From the NCBI GenBank assembly GCA_016703945.1, contig JADJBC010000007.1, forward strand, positions 1-64,000: 64,000 bases of DNA. The letters run 5' to 3'. A program made the translations under genes and the position numbers. Position 1 is the first letter of the stretch. Every line of letters begins with the position of its first letter. This document shows, in pieces, positions 1 through 9,052 of this stretch. The stretch comes from Candidatus Aalborgicola danicus (GTDB lineage Bacteria > Pseudomonadota > Gammaproteobacteria > Burkholderiales > Burkholderiaceae_C). A model generated the notes under the pieces. It ran no database searches. It worked only from the letters and a program-made list of their open reading frames with translations, and had not been told where the DNA came from.

Positions 1-451
1 GAGCCTCCCATTGGATGCTGGGCCCCACATCATTGAGGACCAGCCGACGCACTGGCACAGGCAAAGGGAACTGCGTTTGGCCAAACACGGCCATGCCAAT
101 CAAGCCGCCCATACTAGTACCCACCCAGTCCAGCGTCTGGGTTTGGGGCACCAGGTGGCCCAGCAGGCTTAGCATGTCGGCCGCGTAGGTTGGCATCTGG
201 TAGGCCATTGGGTCAGCAAGCCAATCACTGTGACCGCGACCGACCACGTCAGGGCAAATGACGCGCAGCGGATGATCTGATCGGGCCACAAGCGCCTGAG
301 CCAGCGTGTCAAAGTCCCGGCCCTGGCGCGACAGACCATGCACACAAACAACCACATGACTGGCATCCACCGCGCCCCAGCTCCAATAGGCCATGCGATG
401 GCCCGCGCCACTGTCCGGGCATGGTAGGTAGTTCAGCTTAGGTTCAGACAT
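1..451 (-). CDS. Alpha/beta-fold hydrolase (C-terminus beyond window edge)
   Basis: The reverse strand reads from an ATG at 451 to the window edge without a stop, giving 150 visible residues. An oxyanion-hole HG motif (VCVHGLSRQG, about residues 35-44) is followed by DVVGRGHSDW and the nucleophile elbow GTSMGG, with Ser about 113. That order is the alpha/beta-hydrolase fold of esterases and haloalkane-dehalogenase-like enzymes. The His and acid of the triad would lie outside the window. It is divergent from the hydroxybutyrate dehydrogenase gene, with 75 bp between starts. Substrate unknown. Confidence 0.85.
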   Translation of the reverse strand, partial: MSEPKLNYLPCPDSGAGHRMAYWSWGAVDASHVVVCVHGLSRQGRDFDTLAQALVARSDHPLRVICPDVVGRGHSDWLADPMAYQMPTYAADMLSLLGHLVPQTQTLDWVGTSMGGLIGMAVFGQTQFPLPVPVRRLVLNDVGPSIQWEA

Positions 452-474
452 GGTGAAATCAACGTTTGATAATG

Positions 475-494
475 ATTGAATCGTAATTGAATCG
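475..494. promoter_or_regulatory. 9-bp direct repeat in the divergent promoter region before bdhA
   Basis: ATTGAATCG occurs at 475-483 and again at 486-494, 11 bp apart, so both copies face the same side of the helix. The pair lies between the divergent hydrolase and 3-hydroxybutyrate dehydrogenase starts. The spacing suits a tandem activator or repressor site, but I do not recognise the regulator. Confidence 0.3.
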
Positions 495-526
495 CTGTCC
501 CATTTTTTACTGATCAGGAGAACAAC

Positions 527-1297
527 ATGCTCAAAGGCAAAACAGCTCTTGTTACCGGTTCCACCAGCGGCATTGGCCTCGGCATCGCCAAGGCTTTGGC
601 GGCCCAAGGCGCCAACATCGTTCTCAACGGTTTTGGTGATTCCGACGGCCCCAAGGCCGCAGTCGCCGCCCACGGAGTGCAGGTGGCCTACCACGGCGCC
701 GACATGAGCAAGCCGGCCGAGATCGCGGACATGATGGCCTTTGCCACCAAGACCTTTGGCAAGCCTGGACATTCTGGTCAACAACGCAGGTATCCAGCAC
801 GTAGCACGCACCGAGAATTTTCCGGTGGAGAAATGGGATGCCATCATCGCCATCAACCTGAGCAGCGCCTTCCACGCCACACGACTGGCTCTGCCAGCCA
901 TGCGAGCCAAGAACTGGGGCCGCATCATCAACGTAGCATCTATCCACGGTCTGGTAGCGTCTGCCGAGAAAGCCGCCTATGTGGCCGCCAAACACGGTGT
1001 CGTGGGCCTGACCAAGGTGGTCGCGCTGGAAAATGCCACTACGGGCGTGACCTGCAACGCCATTTGCCCCGGCTGGTGCTGACGCCGTTGGTGCAGAAAC
1101 AGGTCGATGCCAAGGCGACGGCTTTGTCGATCAGCAACGAAGGGGCCACAAAGTTGCTCCTGGGCGAGAAAGGCCACTCCATGCAATTCACCACGCCTGA
1201 GGAGCTGGGTGCGCTGGCCGTGTTCTTCTGCTCAACCGCAGGCAACAATGTGCGTGGTGTGGCCTGGAATATGGATGGCGGCTGGACTGCGCAATAA
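527..1297 (+). pseudogene. bdhA: 3-hydroxybutyrate dehydrogenase, two compensating frameshifts
   Basis: A short-chain dehydrogenase that would interconvert 3-hydroxybutyrate and acetoacetate with NAD, in ketone body or PHB turnover. The Rossmann motif GSTSGIGLG is in the first frame. Near 761 one extra A (AA for A) moves the rest, including DILVNNAG and the catalytic VASIHG and YVAAKHG segment, into the next frame. Near 1076 one missing G (GG for GGG) restores the first frame, which ends with the family-typical NMDGGWTAQ. Joined, the protein is about 256 residues, full length. Both indels are in homopolymers, so base-calling error is as likely as inactivation. It starts at ATG 527 after an AGGAG-like site. 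Confidence 0.85.
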
Positions 1298-1378
1298 GAC
1301 AGTTCGCGCTAACTGAACGAAGTGCTTCGATCAGCGACAGGGAAGGCCCCACCGAAATGCCGACCCTGCTCGCATGGG

Positions 1379-2575
1379 CTACGCTTCGCCTTGGACGAAC
1401 GTGTACAGGTGGGCGTAGTCACCGTTTTGCACCATGTCGTCTGGGCTGGTTCCGTAGCCGGCATACACCTCCAAAGCGCAACCCGGCTCAAGCCCGGGAA
1501 TGTCAATTGGCAATGAAAAAGTGTGCTCAGTCAATGTAACGGATAAGAACGGCTCAAGCGAACCAAGCCCGGCGGCAATAAATCCAGTGGGTGTAGCGTT
1601 GTACAGCGTGTCCATTGCTGGCTCCTTGGCAGCCACGTAGATGTGCGCATCGCGTCCACGCATTGCGTCACGCACAACGATCTGGATTGATACCTCACGT
1701 TGGCCCGCATTGGCAACTGGCGAACCCCTGAACACATTCATTTCAGTTTTGGACGGTTTGGTCAGAATGCAAACCGACTGCCCCAGAAACCCCAAACCCT
1801 TCATGATGGTCCCATTGTCGAGGCGGATGTCTTCAGAAATGGGGATATGCGGCGTGTCACCATCAAACATCCCAACAACCTGCAGATTCAGGTGATGGGC
1901 CCACGCAGAAAGCGCATCACGGCTGATGAACTGATTCAGCACGTGGTGATCTACGCCTTCGCCAACCATCTGCTCAAAAACGTCCCAGTGGGCCGGGATT
2001 TTGAACTCAAGGAACGAAATGACAATCTTGCCGCCAATTCGAAGAACCCGCGCTGCTTCACGCAAATACCGAAACGAATCGGCATGGGTCAAATGGGTGA
2101 TGACAGAAAAGAAGCAAACAAAGTCAGCCGCCTCGTCCTTTTCAGGAATTTTGAATCCGTCCGCTTCAATGAATCGCCAATCAGGCCGCCGACTGGTGGA
2201 CTGGGCGTAACGCAGCAACTCGGGAACAATATCAATGCCCAGGTATTTGCATTGCAAGTCATTCAGTTGAACCGCGAGCCGTCCACTTCCGCAGCCAACA
2301 TCGATCAGGAAACTGCCGTCCGTCAATCCCAGGCTTCTCAATAAAGCGCTCTCCAAGCGGCCAATCCCGTCGTATTCGCCCCCGATGGCAAGACTCATGG
2401 CGGTTTCTACGGGCTCTGTACTCAACAAGTGCCTGGTCTTTTCTTCATAACTTGAACGGTAGGCAGAGTGCCCTCCCTCGGACACCTCCAGACTGTCCAG
2501 ACTCAGCAGATGCGGTACGCCTTCAAATTCGTTACCCGTGTCCACTACGGATGGTGTCGGTTTGCTGGATGTCAT
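1379..2575 (-). CDS. Class I SAM-dependent methyltransferase with extra C-terminal domain
   Basis: 398 residues. Motif I IDVGCGSGRL (about 91-100) begins a Rossmann-type SAM-binding domain of about 200 residues. Further motifs GIDIVPEL and a helix DFVCFFSVITHL fit UbiE/Methyltransf_11 enzymes. After about residue 275 comes a second domain of about 120 residues ending LEVYAGYGTSPDDM. It looks like a beta-sandwich and I cannot assign it. The gene is divergent from the large ABC exporter, with 111 bp between starts, so joint regulation is possible. Substrate unknown; modification of an exported metabolite is speculation. Confidence 0.75.
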   Translation of the reverse strand: MTSSKPTPSVVDTGNEFEGVPHLLSLDSLEVSEGGHSAYRSSYEEKTRHLLSTEPVETAMSLAIGGEYDGIGRLESALLRSLGLTDGSFLIDVGCGSGRLAVQLNDLQCKYLGIDIVPELLRYAQSTSRRPDWRFIEADGFKIPEKDEAADFVCFFSVITHLTHADSFRYLREAARVLRIGGKIVISFLEFKIPAHWDVFEQMVGEGVDHHVLNQFISRDALSAWAHHLNLQVVGMFDGDTPHIPISEDIRLDNGTIMKGLGFLGQSVCILTKPSKTEMNVFRGSPVANAGQREVSIQIVVRDAMRGRDAHIYVAAKEPAMDTLYNATPTGFIAAGLGSLEPFLSVTLTEHTFSLPIDIPGLEPGCALEVYAGYGTSPDDMVQNGDYAHLYTFVQGEA

Positions 2576-2686
2576 GGGATTCCTTTACACATTGCGATTC
2601 AACTCCATTCAACCATACATTTTTGACAACGATGCACCCGCCATACTCCGTCGGTCGGCGCCCAACGCAATGCGATACTTGACTGG

Positions 2687-5600
2687 ATGTTGTTGAATTT
2701 CCCGTCTGTCATGTTCAGGTCCCTGATCGATGACTTCTATGGCCACCTGACACCCCAACTCAAGCGCCTGTCGCGTGACAAAGTTTCACTCGGTGTGGAT
2801 GACATAACGCCTGTCATCCAGGAGTTGGAGAAGAAACATGGCCGGGCACTGTTGAAGCTGGATACCGAGAACGGCTCGTGGCAGTTTGTTCGCAGCCTGA
2901 TGCGGTCAACCCAGCCCCACTTCTGGCGCGCCCTGATTTATATGGTCATCTCGACCGCGGCGGCGGCGGCGCCTGCGCTGCTGATCGAAATGGTCATGAC
3001 CCATTTCGAGGCCATTCAGGCGAACCCGTGGTCACCACGGCATTTGGGGATGCTGGCACTGTTTCCGCTGGTAATTTATGTCACCAACGTCAGTTTCCAG
3101 CGTTATTTGAAGGCTTTTAGCCGGGCGCATGTGCTGCAGAAAAGTGCTCTGATGCACGAGTTTGCGCAAAAGTGGTTTCGCCTGGCACCCCGCGTGCGCC
3201 ACGAGCTGCCACAGGGGAATATTCAGAATTTGATCCACGTTGACGTGCCAGCAGTCAGCCATTGTGTGGAAAAAATTGTGGACGCGCTGATTGTGGTGGT
3301 GCACATCACCATCGCGGGCATTCTGTTGTGGCGTTACCTTGGCGTTACCGCTGCCTTTGGCCTGGCGCTGATGGCTCTGACGGTGCCACTTTTGAAAGTC
3401 ATCGTGCGTGCAACCTCCAAACGGCAGAAAGACTTGCTGGTCGCACGGGACAGGCGCATTGATTTGTTCGCACAAATTCTCTCGGCCATCAAGGTGATCA
3501 AACTCTCGGGCTGGTCCGATGTTTTTTTGGGGCGCACCCGAAGTGCGCGCAGTGCCGAAGTGGAGCGTCTGATCTCGGTCATGTTGCTGCAAACCCGGTC
3601 GTCTCTGGTGTTTTCCTGCGCCGGTTTGGTGGTGGCAACGGTGACTTATGGCATCCACATCCTGCGCGGAGGCGAGTTACACGCCGCCATGCTGTTGCCC
3701 ACACTGCTGATCTTCCAGGGGCTGGACTTTCCGTTTATGGTGATGAGTGATGTGGCCGGTGCCTTGGCGCAGACCGAAGTGTCTGCCACACGTTTGCTGG
3801 CGTTTTTCAAGCTCAAGGATGAAGCTCCTTCGGGGGGGGAAACGGCTGTTGGCGCTGCGACCCCAAGCCTTGCCGTTCACAGCCTGGTGTTTGCCGCCAA
3901 CGCAAACCAGCGCATTCTGAACAACATTTCTTTCAAGCTGGAGCCCGGGCAAAGTCTGGCCATTGTGGGACCGGTCGGTGCCGGTAAAACAGTGTTACTG
4001 CGCATGCTGATGGCGGAATTTGAAGCCAGCTCGGGTGGTGTGCATTGGTCGGCGCGTCCGCGCTTTGCCTATTGCCCGCAAGAAACCTTTATCGCCAGTG
4101 GAACGCTGCGCGACAACCTGACGCTGTTTGGCTATGGCGACGGTTACAGCGATGCGGCCATTGGCAGGGCATTGCAACTGGCCAGTCTCTCGCAGGAAAT
4201 CAAGCAATGGTCGGGCGGGCTTGACACCGAGATTGGAGAACGCGGGTTGAACCTGTCGGGCGGCCAAAAGCAGCGGGTATCGCTGGCCAGGGCGGCCTTG
4301 CATGCCGCCAATGTGGTCATTCTGGACGACCCCTTCTCCGCACTCGACGTGGCCACAGAGCGGCGCATCGCGCTAGACCTGCTCTTTGGAGAATGGAAGG
4401 GCGTAACACGCATTTGCGCCACGCACCGGCTGGCGCATCTGGATAAATTCGATCACATCTTGTTCATTGACTCCGAAGGACGCGGTGAGTTCGGCAAACT
4501 GGACCAACTACGGACCGCGAACCCACAGTTTTCCAACTTTCTGCGCATTGAGATGGATGGTCACTCGGACCAGACCGCTGTCATGGAACATCTGGAAAGC
4601 CCGGGCCACTCGCTCTCAAGCAAAGAAGAATTGCTCACGGATAAAGAAAGCCAGGCGGTGGGTAGTGTGCGCGCTTCCGTATGGAAGGACGTTTTGCTGA
4701 CGCTGGGCGACAGCAGTTGGGAGAGCCGCGCGGTAGCGGGTGCCTTGTTAACGTTTGGTTTGATGCTGTTGGCGAGTGCCCTGCCCTTGTCGCAGCAAGT
4801 GCTTATTTCCCGAATGGGGGGTGACGCGTCGTTGAACCCAACGCAATTTTTTCTGACCTTCGCCGTGCTCACGGTGCTTATTTTGGCGGTAGGTTACATC
4901 GCCCAGGCCACCTTTCGCCGCGCCTGTGCCCACACTGCACAAAAGGCACACGACAAGATGCTGACCGGGGTCATGCATTCGCCCCTGCGTTTTTTTGAAA
5001 CCACACCGTCAGGGCGAATGATGAATCGCTTTTCCGCGGACATCCAACAACTGGATGTGGAACTGGCAAGTCGTGGCTTTCGCTTCACCCAGGGCGCGAC
5101 TGCTGCGGTGGCCAGTTCCATTGGAATCCTCAGTGTGGCGGTGTCGGCCGCGCTGCCTTTTCTCGCAACCATCTACTTGTCCATCAAAGTATCCCGTTTG
5201 TATGGCGTTGCGGTGCGGGAAACTTCGCGCCTGTCGTCGGTGGTGCGCTCGCCTGTGTTCTCCTTGTTCAACGATGGCCTGCGCGGCCACTCAACATTGC
5301 GCGCCTTTGGACGCGAAGCGCACATCGTCGCGCAATTCGACCGCGCCAACCGACGCAACCTGAATACCGAGATACGCCGCTGGGATCTTGTTTTTTGGTT
5401 GTCCATGCGCCTGACGGTGGTCTCTTGCGGCCTGATTGCTTGCCTGTTGGTACCCCTGGTGTTGGCAGGCCAGCACGCCTTGCTGCCGACAATGAGCGTC
5501 GGCACAGTGGGCCTGTTGCTGGCTCTAACCTTCGGATTGCTGGCGCGGGTCGAGCGGCTGTGCCGGGACTTCTTTGCGCTGGCGACGATTCTGGTTCCCT

Positions 5601-6376
5601 GGGAGCGTTGCCAGCAATGGGCCGAGCTACCACCGGAGGAGCAGACCCGGGCCACAGAAACAATAGCCCCGGATTGGCCCAGCGAAGGCAGGATTGAGTT
5701 TCGCCACGTCTGCCTGCGTTATGCACCCGCGCTGCCGGTCATTGTGGAAGACGCGACATTCACGGTTCCTGCCCATACGCATGTGGCCTTGCTGGGTCGA
5801 ACCGGTGCGGGCAAATCGACCGTGTTGTTATCCCTGTTGCGCACGCTCAGTGTGGAGCGCGGTGACATACTGATTGATGGAATCAACATCCAAACCGTAC
5901 CCCATGCACGGCTACGCCAATCCATTGCCTATGTGCCGCAAGACCCCGTACTCTTTCTGGGTCCTTTGCGTGAATCCATCGACGTGACCGGATCCTATAG
6001 CGACCAGGATATTGAGGCTGCGTTGACGCAGATCGGGCTGGGAAATTTTGTTGCCAACTTGCCATTGGGGCTGGTAACACCGCTTGAGGAAGGAGGCCGC
6101 AATATCAGTGCCGGCCAACGCCAGCTGATTTGCCTGGCACGCGCACTGCTCTCCAAGGCTTCGATTATCCTGATGGATGAAGCCACAGCCAGTGTTGACG
6201 TGGAAACCGACGAGTTGATTCGTGCGGCTATACAAAAGCATTTGCGCAACACCACCATCCTGTTGATCGCGCACCGACCGAGTTCGCTGGCCTTGTGTGA
6301 CCAGTGGATCCGTATTGAACAGGGACGCACGGTGAGCGTGAACCGCAATGGCGAAGTCCCCAGCTTGAGTGCTTGA
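2687..6376 (+). CDS. Full-length ABC exporter with ABCC/MRP-like layout (TMD-NBD-TMD-NBD)
   Basis: One 1229-residue chain holds both halves of a type I ABC exporter: TMD1 about 70-370, NBD1 about 400-620, TMD2 about 680-980, NBD2 about 1005-1215. NBD1 has Walker A GPVGAGKT (about 428), signature LSGGQ (about 522) and Walker B ending ILDDPFSALD, with Asp where the catalytic Glu normally sits. NBD2 has GRTGAGKS (about 1036), signature SAGQRQ and ILMDEATASVD with the Glu intact. A degenerate site 1 beside a consensus site 2 and these motif spellings are typical of eukaryotic ABCC/MRP proteins; most bacterial exporters are half-size dimers. The start may be ATG 2687 or ATG 2711. Substrate unknown. 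Confidence 0.85.
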   Translation: MLLNFPSVMFRSLIDDFYGHLTPQLKRLSRDKVSLGVDDITPVIQELEKKHGRALLKLDTENGSWQFVRSLMRSTQPHFWRALIYMVISTAAAAAPALLIEMVMTHFEAIQANPWSPRHLGMLALFPLVIYVTNVSFQRYLKAFSRAHVLQKSALMHEFAQKWFRLAPRVRHELPQGNIQNLIHVDVPAVSHCVEKIVDALIVVVHITIAGILLWRYLGVTAAFGLALMALTVPLLKVIVRATSKRQKDLLVARDRRIDLFAQILSAIKVIKLSGWSDVFLGRTRSARSAEVERLISVMLLQTRSSLVFSCAGLVVATVTYGIHILRGGELHAAMLLPTLLIFQGLDFPFMVMSDVAGALAQTEVSATRLLAFFKLKDEAPSGGETAVGAATPSLAVHSLVFAANANQRILNNISFKLEPGQSLAIVGPVGAGKTVLLRMLMAEFEASSGGVHWSARPRFAYCPQETFIASGTLRDNLTLFGYGDGYSDAAIGRALQLASLSQEIKQWSGGLDTEIGERGLNLSGGQKQRVSLARAALHAANVVILDDPFSALDVATERRIALDLLFGEWKGVTRICATHRLAHLDKFDHILFIDSEGRGEFGKLDQLRTANPQFSNFLRIEMDGHSDQTAVMEHLESPGHSLSSKEELLTDKESQAVGSVRASVWKDVLLTLGDSSWESRAVAGALLTFGLMLLASALPLSQQVLISRMGGDASLNPTQFFLTFAVLTVLILAVGYIAQATFRRACAHTAQKAHDKMLTGVMHSPLRFFETTPSGRMMNRFSADIQQLDVELASRGFRFTQGATAAVASSIGILSVAVSAALPFLATIYLSIKVSRLYGVAVRETSRLSSVVRSPVFSLFNDGLRGHSTLRAFGREAHIVAQFDRANRRNLNTEIRRWDLVFWLSMRLTVVSCGLIACLLVPLVLAGQHALLPTMSVGTVGLLLALTFGLLARVERLCRDFFALATILVPWERCQQWAELPPEEQTRATETIAPDWPSEGRIEFRHVCLRYAPALPVIVEDATFTVPAHTHVALLGRTGAGKSTVLLSLLRTLSVERGDILIDGINIQTVPHARLRQSIAYVPQDPVLFLGPLRESIDVTGSYSDQDIEAALTQIGLGNFVANLPLGLVTPLEEGGRNISAGQRQLICLARALLSKASIILMDEATASVDVETDELIRAAIQKHLRNTTILLIAHRPSSLALCDQWIRIEQGRTVSVNRNGEVPSLSA

Positions 6377-6445
6377 GTGCCCAGTCCGCGATTTGGTTGT
6401 CGTCTGTTGCCGTAACAACCCTGATCGGTTCAAGCCGCGAGTCGA

Positions 6446-6721
6446 TTAGTGCCCTTGTTGTCGCAGTTGTTGGCGCAATTGCGCGCGCTCCTTTGGGCTC
6501 AACTCGGGCGACTTTCGGGGGACGTTTTCCGATGCTCGAGATTTGTCCTGTTGTGCCAGCAGTGCGGCGCGCAAGGCAGCGCGCCGCTTGTTCGAGTCCG
6601 CGTCGTTAGCCGATGGGCGCGGCTCCACCGACACATCTTGAGTAAACATTTTTTCCGGGTGCGCGAAGGCCACGGTGCCCCAGAAACTCAAAAAACAACA
6701 AATGATGACGGACTTGAACAT
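6446..6721 (-). CDS. Small secreted hypothetical protein
   Basis: 91 residues from ATG 6721. The N-terminus MFKSVIICCFLSFWGTVAFA is a convincing signal peptide with an AxA-type cleavage site, so the mature part is periplasmic or secreted. The mature region is highly charged and rich in Ala, Arg and Gln, with LSPKERAQLRQQLRQQ near the end, probably helical. An upstream TTG would add nine residues and bury the signal. It converges on the ABC exporter gene and is divergent from ompR. No family recognised. Confidence 0.6.
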   Translation of the reverse strand: MFKSVIICCFLSFWGTVAFAHPEKMFTQDVSVEPRPSANDADSNKRRAALRAALLAQQDKSRASENVPRKSPELSPKERAQLRQQLRQQGH

Positions 6722-6881
6722 CAGACTTTTTGGGAGTGCAGTCAACGGTATGCCATTGTTGGGCTGGCAGATATTCTCGTTTCACGGTATTTGTAACATT
6801 GTGTCAAAGTTTGTCGTTTCGACCGCCTGTGGCCTGGCGGGACGCGCAAAATGAGCCTTGTTACAAATTACTCACCAGCCC

Positions 6882-7613
6882 ATGCAGACTCCGCCTTCTC
6901 GCCCCAACAAGATCTTGGTGGTTGACGATGACACCCGCATCCGTGACCTGCTCAGACGTTATCTGACGCAGGAGGGTTTTGACGTTCTAATGGCAGAAGA
7001 TTCCAAGTCACTGGCGCGGATCATGCTGCGCGAAACGGCAGACCTGATCGTGTTAGACCTCATGATGCCAGGCGAAGATGGCTTGTCCATCTGCCGGCGG
7101 CTGCGGGCTGCGGGTGATGTCACCCCCATCATCATGCTCACCGCCAAGGGAGAGGACATCGACCGCATTGTGGGACTCGAAGTTGGCGCGGACGACTATC
7201 TCGGCAAGCCCTTTAACCCACGTGAATTGCTGGCGCGTATCCACGCGGTGCTGCGCCGCCGCCCGACACCGGAGGTCCCTGGGGCTCCCTCTACCGAAAA
7301 CGAGATGGCGCGTTTTGGCGCGTTCACCTTTGACCTGGGCGCCCGCACTTTGCACAAAGATGACCACGAGTTAACCCTGACTACTGGTGAATTCGCCATG
7401 CTCAAAGCCCTGGTTCGACACCCTCGGGTGCCGCTGTCGCGCGAGAAGCTGGCGCAGTTGTCACGTGGTCGGGAGTTCGAACCCTTTGACCGTAGCCTCG
7501 ACGTTCAGGTTTCGCGACTGCGCAAAATGATAGAAACCGACCCGGCTGCACCACGTTTCATTCAAACGGTGTGGGGTGTGGGTTATGTTTTTGTACCGGA
7601 CGAGGCAGCCTGA
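6882..7613 (+). CDS. ompR: OmpR-family two-component response regulator
   Basis: 243 residues from ATG 6882; an upstream TTG (6858) would add eight residues but is less likely. The receiver domain has the acidic pocket VVDDD, the phospho-acceptor in LIVLDLMMPGEDG, the switch Thr in MLTAKG and the Lys in GKPFNPREL. A winged-helix Trans_Reg_C domain follows (about 135-235), ending SRLRKMIE and WGVGYVF. Phosphorylated by the EnvZ-like kinase just downstream, it would control porin and osmolarity genes. ompR and envZ are adjacent and probably translationally coupled. Confidence 0.93.
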   Translation: MQTPPSRPNKILVVDDDTRIRDLLRRYLTQEGFDVLMAEDSKSLARIMLRETADLIVLDLMMPGEDGLSICRRLRAAGDVTPIIMLTAKGEDIDRIVGLEVGADDYLGKPFNPRELLARIHAVLRRRPTPEVPGAPSTENEMARFGAFTFDLGARTLHKDDHELTLTTGEFAMLKALVRHPRVPLSREKLAQLSRGREFEPFDRSLDVQVSRLRKMIETDPAAPRFIQTVWGVGYVFVPDEAA

Positions 7614-7618
7614 ATCGC

Positions 7619-9052
7619 TTGCGGGCCCAATTGAGCGCAAACCAGACCTCCACCCAATTCCAGGATAACCAAGACAGTGCCCCGGCGGCACTGGCGGACC
7701 CCGTTGTCGACGCAGCTTCACCCACACGCCGCGGTCTCAGCCTATTTTGGCGTACCTTTTTTTTGTTGGCCTTGTTGTTGTTGGGCAGCATTGTGGCTTG
7801 GCTGCAAACCCTGCGTTCGCTGGAGTTTGAACCCCGGGCCATTCAAACCGCGCAGCAATTGGCCTCACAAGTCAACCTGAGCCGCGCCGCCCTGATCCAC
7901 GCTGACGCGATTGCCAGGACGTCTCTGCTTAAAACCATGAGTGACCAGGAGGGTGTTCACATCGTTCCGCGCGAACCAGGTGACCAATTTGTGCCTTTTG
8001 GTGCCGATGCTATTGACCGTCAGGTAACCCGGGAACTCACAAACCGGCTGGGGAAGCGAACGGTTGTCGCCAGCAGTGTCAATAGCAAACCCGGTTTGTG
8101 GATCGGTTTTGACATCAGCGGAGATGACTATTGGCTGTTAACCGACCCGCAACGGTTCAATCCGGGCGGCGGCAAGACGTGGGTGATCTGGCTGGTAGTG
8201 GCCGCCGCACTGTCACTAGCTGGTGCAGCGCTGATTGCCAGATTGATAAACCGGCCGCTCAAGGAATTGTCGTTCGCCGCAAGTCGGGTAAAGGAGGGCG
8301 ATTTTGACGCCAGCCGACTCGACGAAAACGTACAAACCGGTGAAATTCGGGAGGTCAACATCGGCTTTAACCGCATGGCCCAGCGTTTGGCCAAGGTTGA
8401 ACAGGATCGCGCCGTGATGCTGGCCGGCATTTCACACGACTTGCGCACTCCGTTGGCACGCTTGCGACTGGAAACCGAGATGAGTGTCAGCGACCTGGAC
8501 GCCCGAGCGCACATGGCAGCAGATATCGCCCAGTTGGACGCCATCATTGGCAAGTTTTTGGACTATGCCCGTCCCGAGAAAGAGAAACTCACGCCTGTGG
8601 TGCTGTCCGATGTGGTGGAGGCCTGTACGTATTCGTACCAGAACCAACCCGATGTACAAATCAAGATCCAACTGGAGGACAACCTGCTAGTTCTGGCTGA
8701 TGAAGTGGAGTTGGGTCGCATCGTATCGAACCTGCTCGAAAACGCGCGGCGGTACGGCAAATCCGCCGACTCAGGCATCGCCAGCATCCAGATTGCGGCA
8801 ATTGCGCGGGACAAATGGGTACTGATGAAAATACGGGACCATGGCATTGGCGTAGCTGCAGAACAACTGTCCAACCTGACGCAGCCTTTCTACCGGGGGG
8901 AAGCGGCGCGCACCGCGGCCAACGGAGCGGGGCTGGGCCTGGCAATTGTCGAAAAAACAGTCCAGCGCATGGGTGGCGCGTTTTCGCTCACCAACGCCAC
9001 ATCGGGCGGCCTGTCGGCCAACATCCGCTTACCTCGTGTAACCAGCGACTGA
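7619..9052 (+). CDS. envZ: EnvZ-like osmosensor histidine kinase
   Basis: Inner-membrane sensor kinase partner of OmpR. TM1 lies in FWRTFFLLALLLLG and TM2 in WVIWLVVAAALSLAGA (about 190-210), with a periplasmic loop of about 120 residues between. A HAMP segment, then the H-box AGISHDLRTPLARL (phospho-His about 272), N-box SNLLENARRYG, and G-boxes DHGIGV and GAGLGLAI complete the kinase. No ATG fits the N-terminus: TTG 7619 or CTG 7610 overlapping the ompR stop are plausible, while GTG 7571 would lie inside the conserved end of ompR. About 477 residues. Confidence 0.9.
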   Translation: MRAQLSANQTSTQFQDNQDSAPAALADPVVDAASPTRRGLSLFWRTFFLLALLLLGSIVAWLQTLRSLEFEPRAIQTAQQLASQVNLSRAALIHADAIARTSLLKTMSDQEGVHIVPREPGDQFVPFGADAIDRQVTRELTNRLGKRTVVASSVNSKPGLWIGFDISGDDYWLLTDPQRFNPGGGKTWVIWLVVAAALSLAGAALIARLINRPLKELSFAASRVKEGDFDASRLDENVQTGEIREVNIGFNRMAQRLAKVEQDRAVMLAGISHDLRTPLARLRLETEMSVSDLDARAHMAADIAQLDAIIGKFLDYARPEKEKLTPVVLSDVVEACTYSYQNQPDVQIKIQLEDNLLVLADEVELGRIVSNLLENARRYGKSADSGIASIQIAAIARDKWVLMKIRDHGIGVAAEQLSNLTQPFYRGEAARTAANGAGLGLAIVEKTVQRMGGAFSLTNATSGGLSANIRLPRVTSD

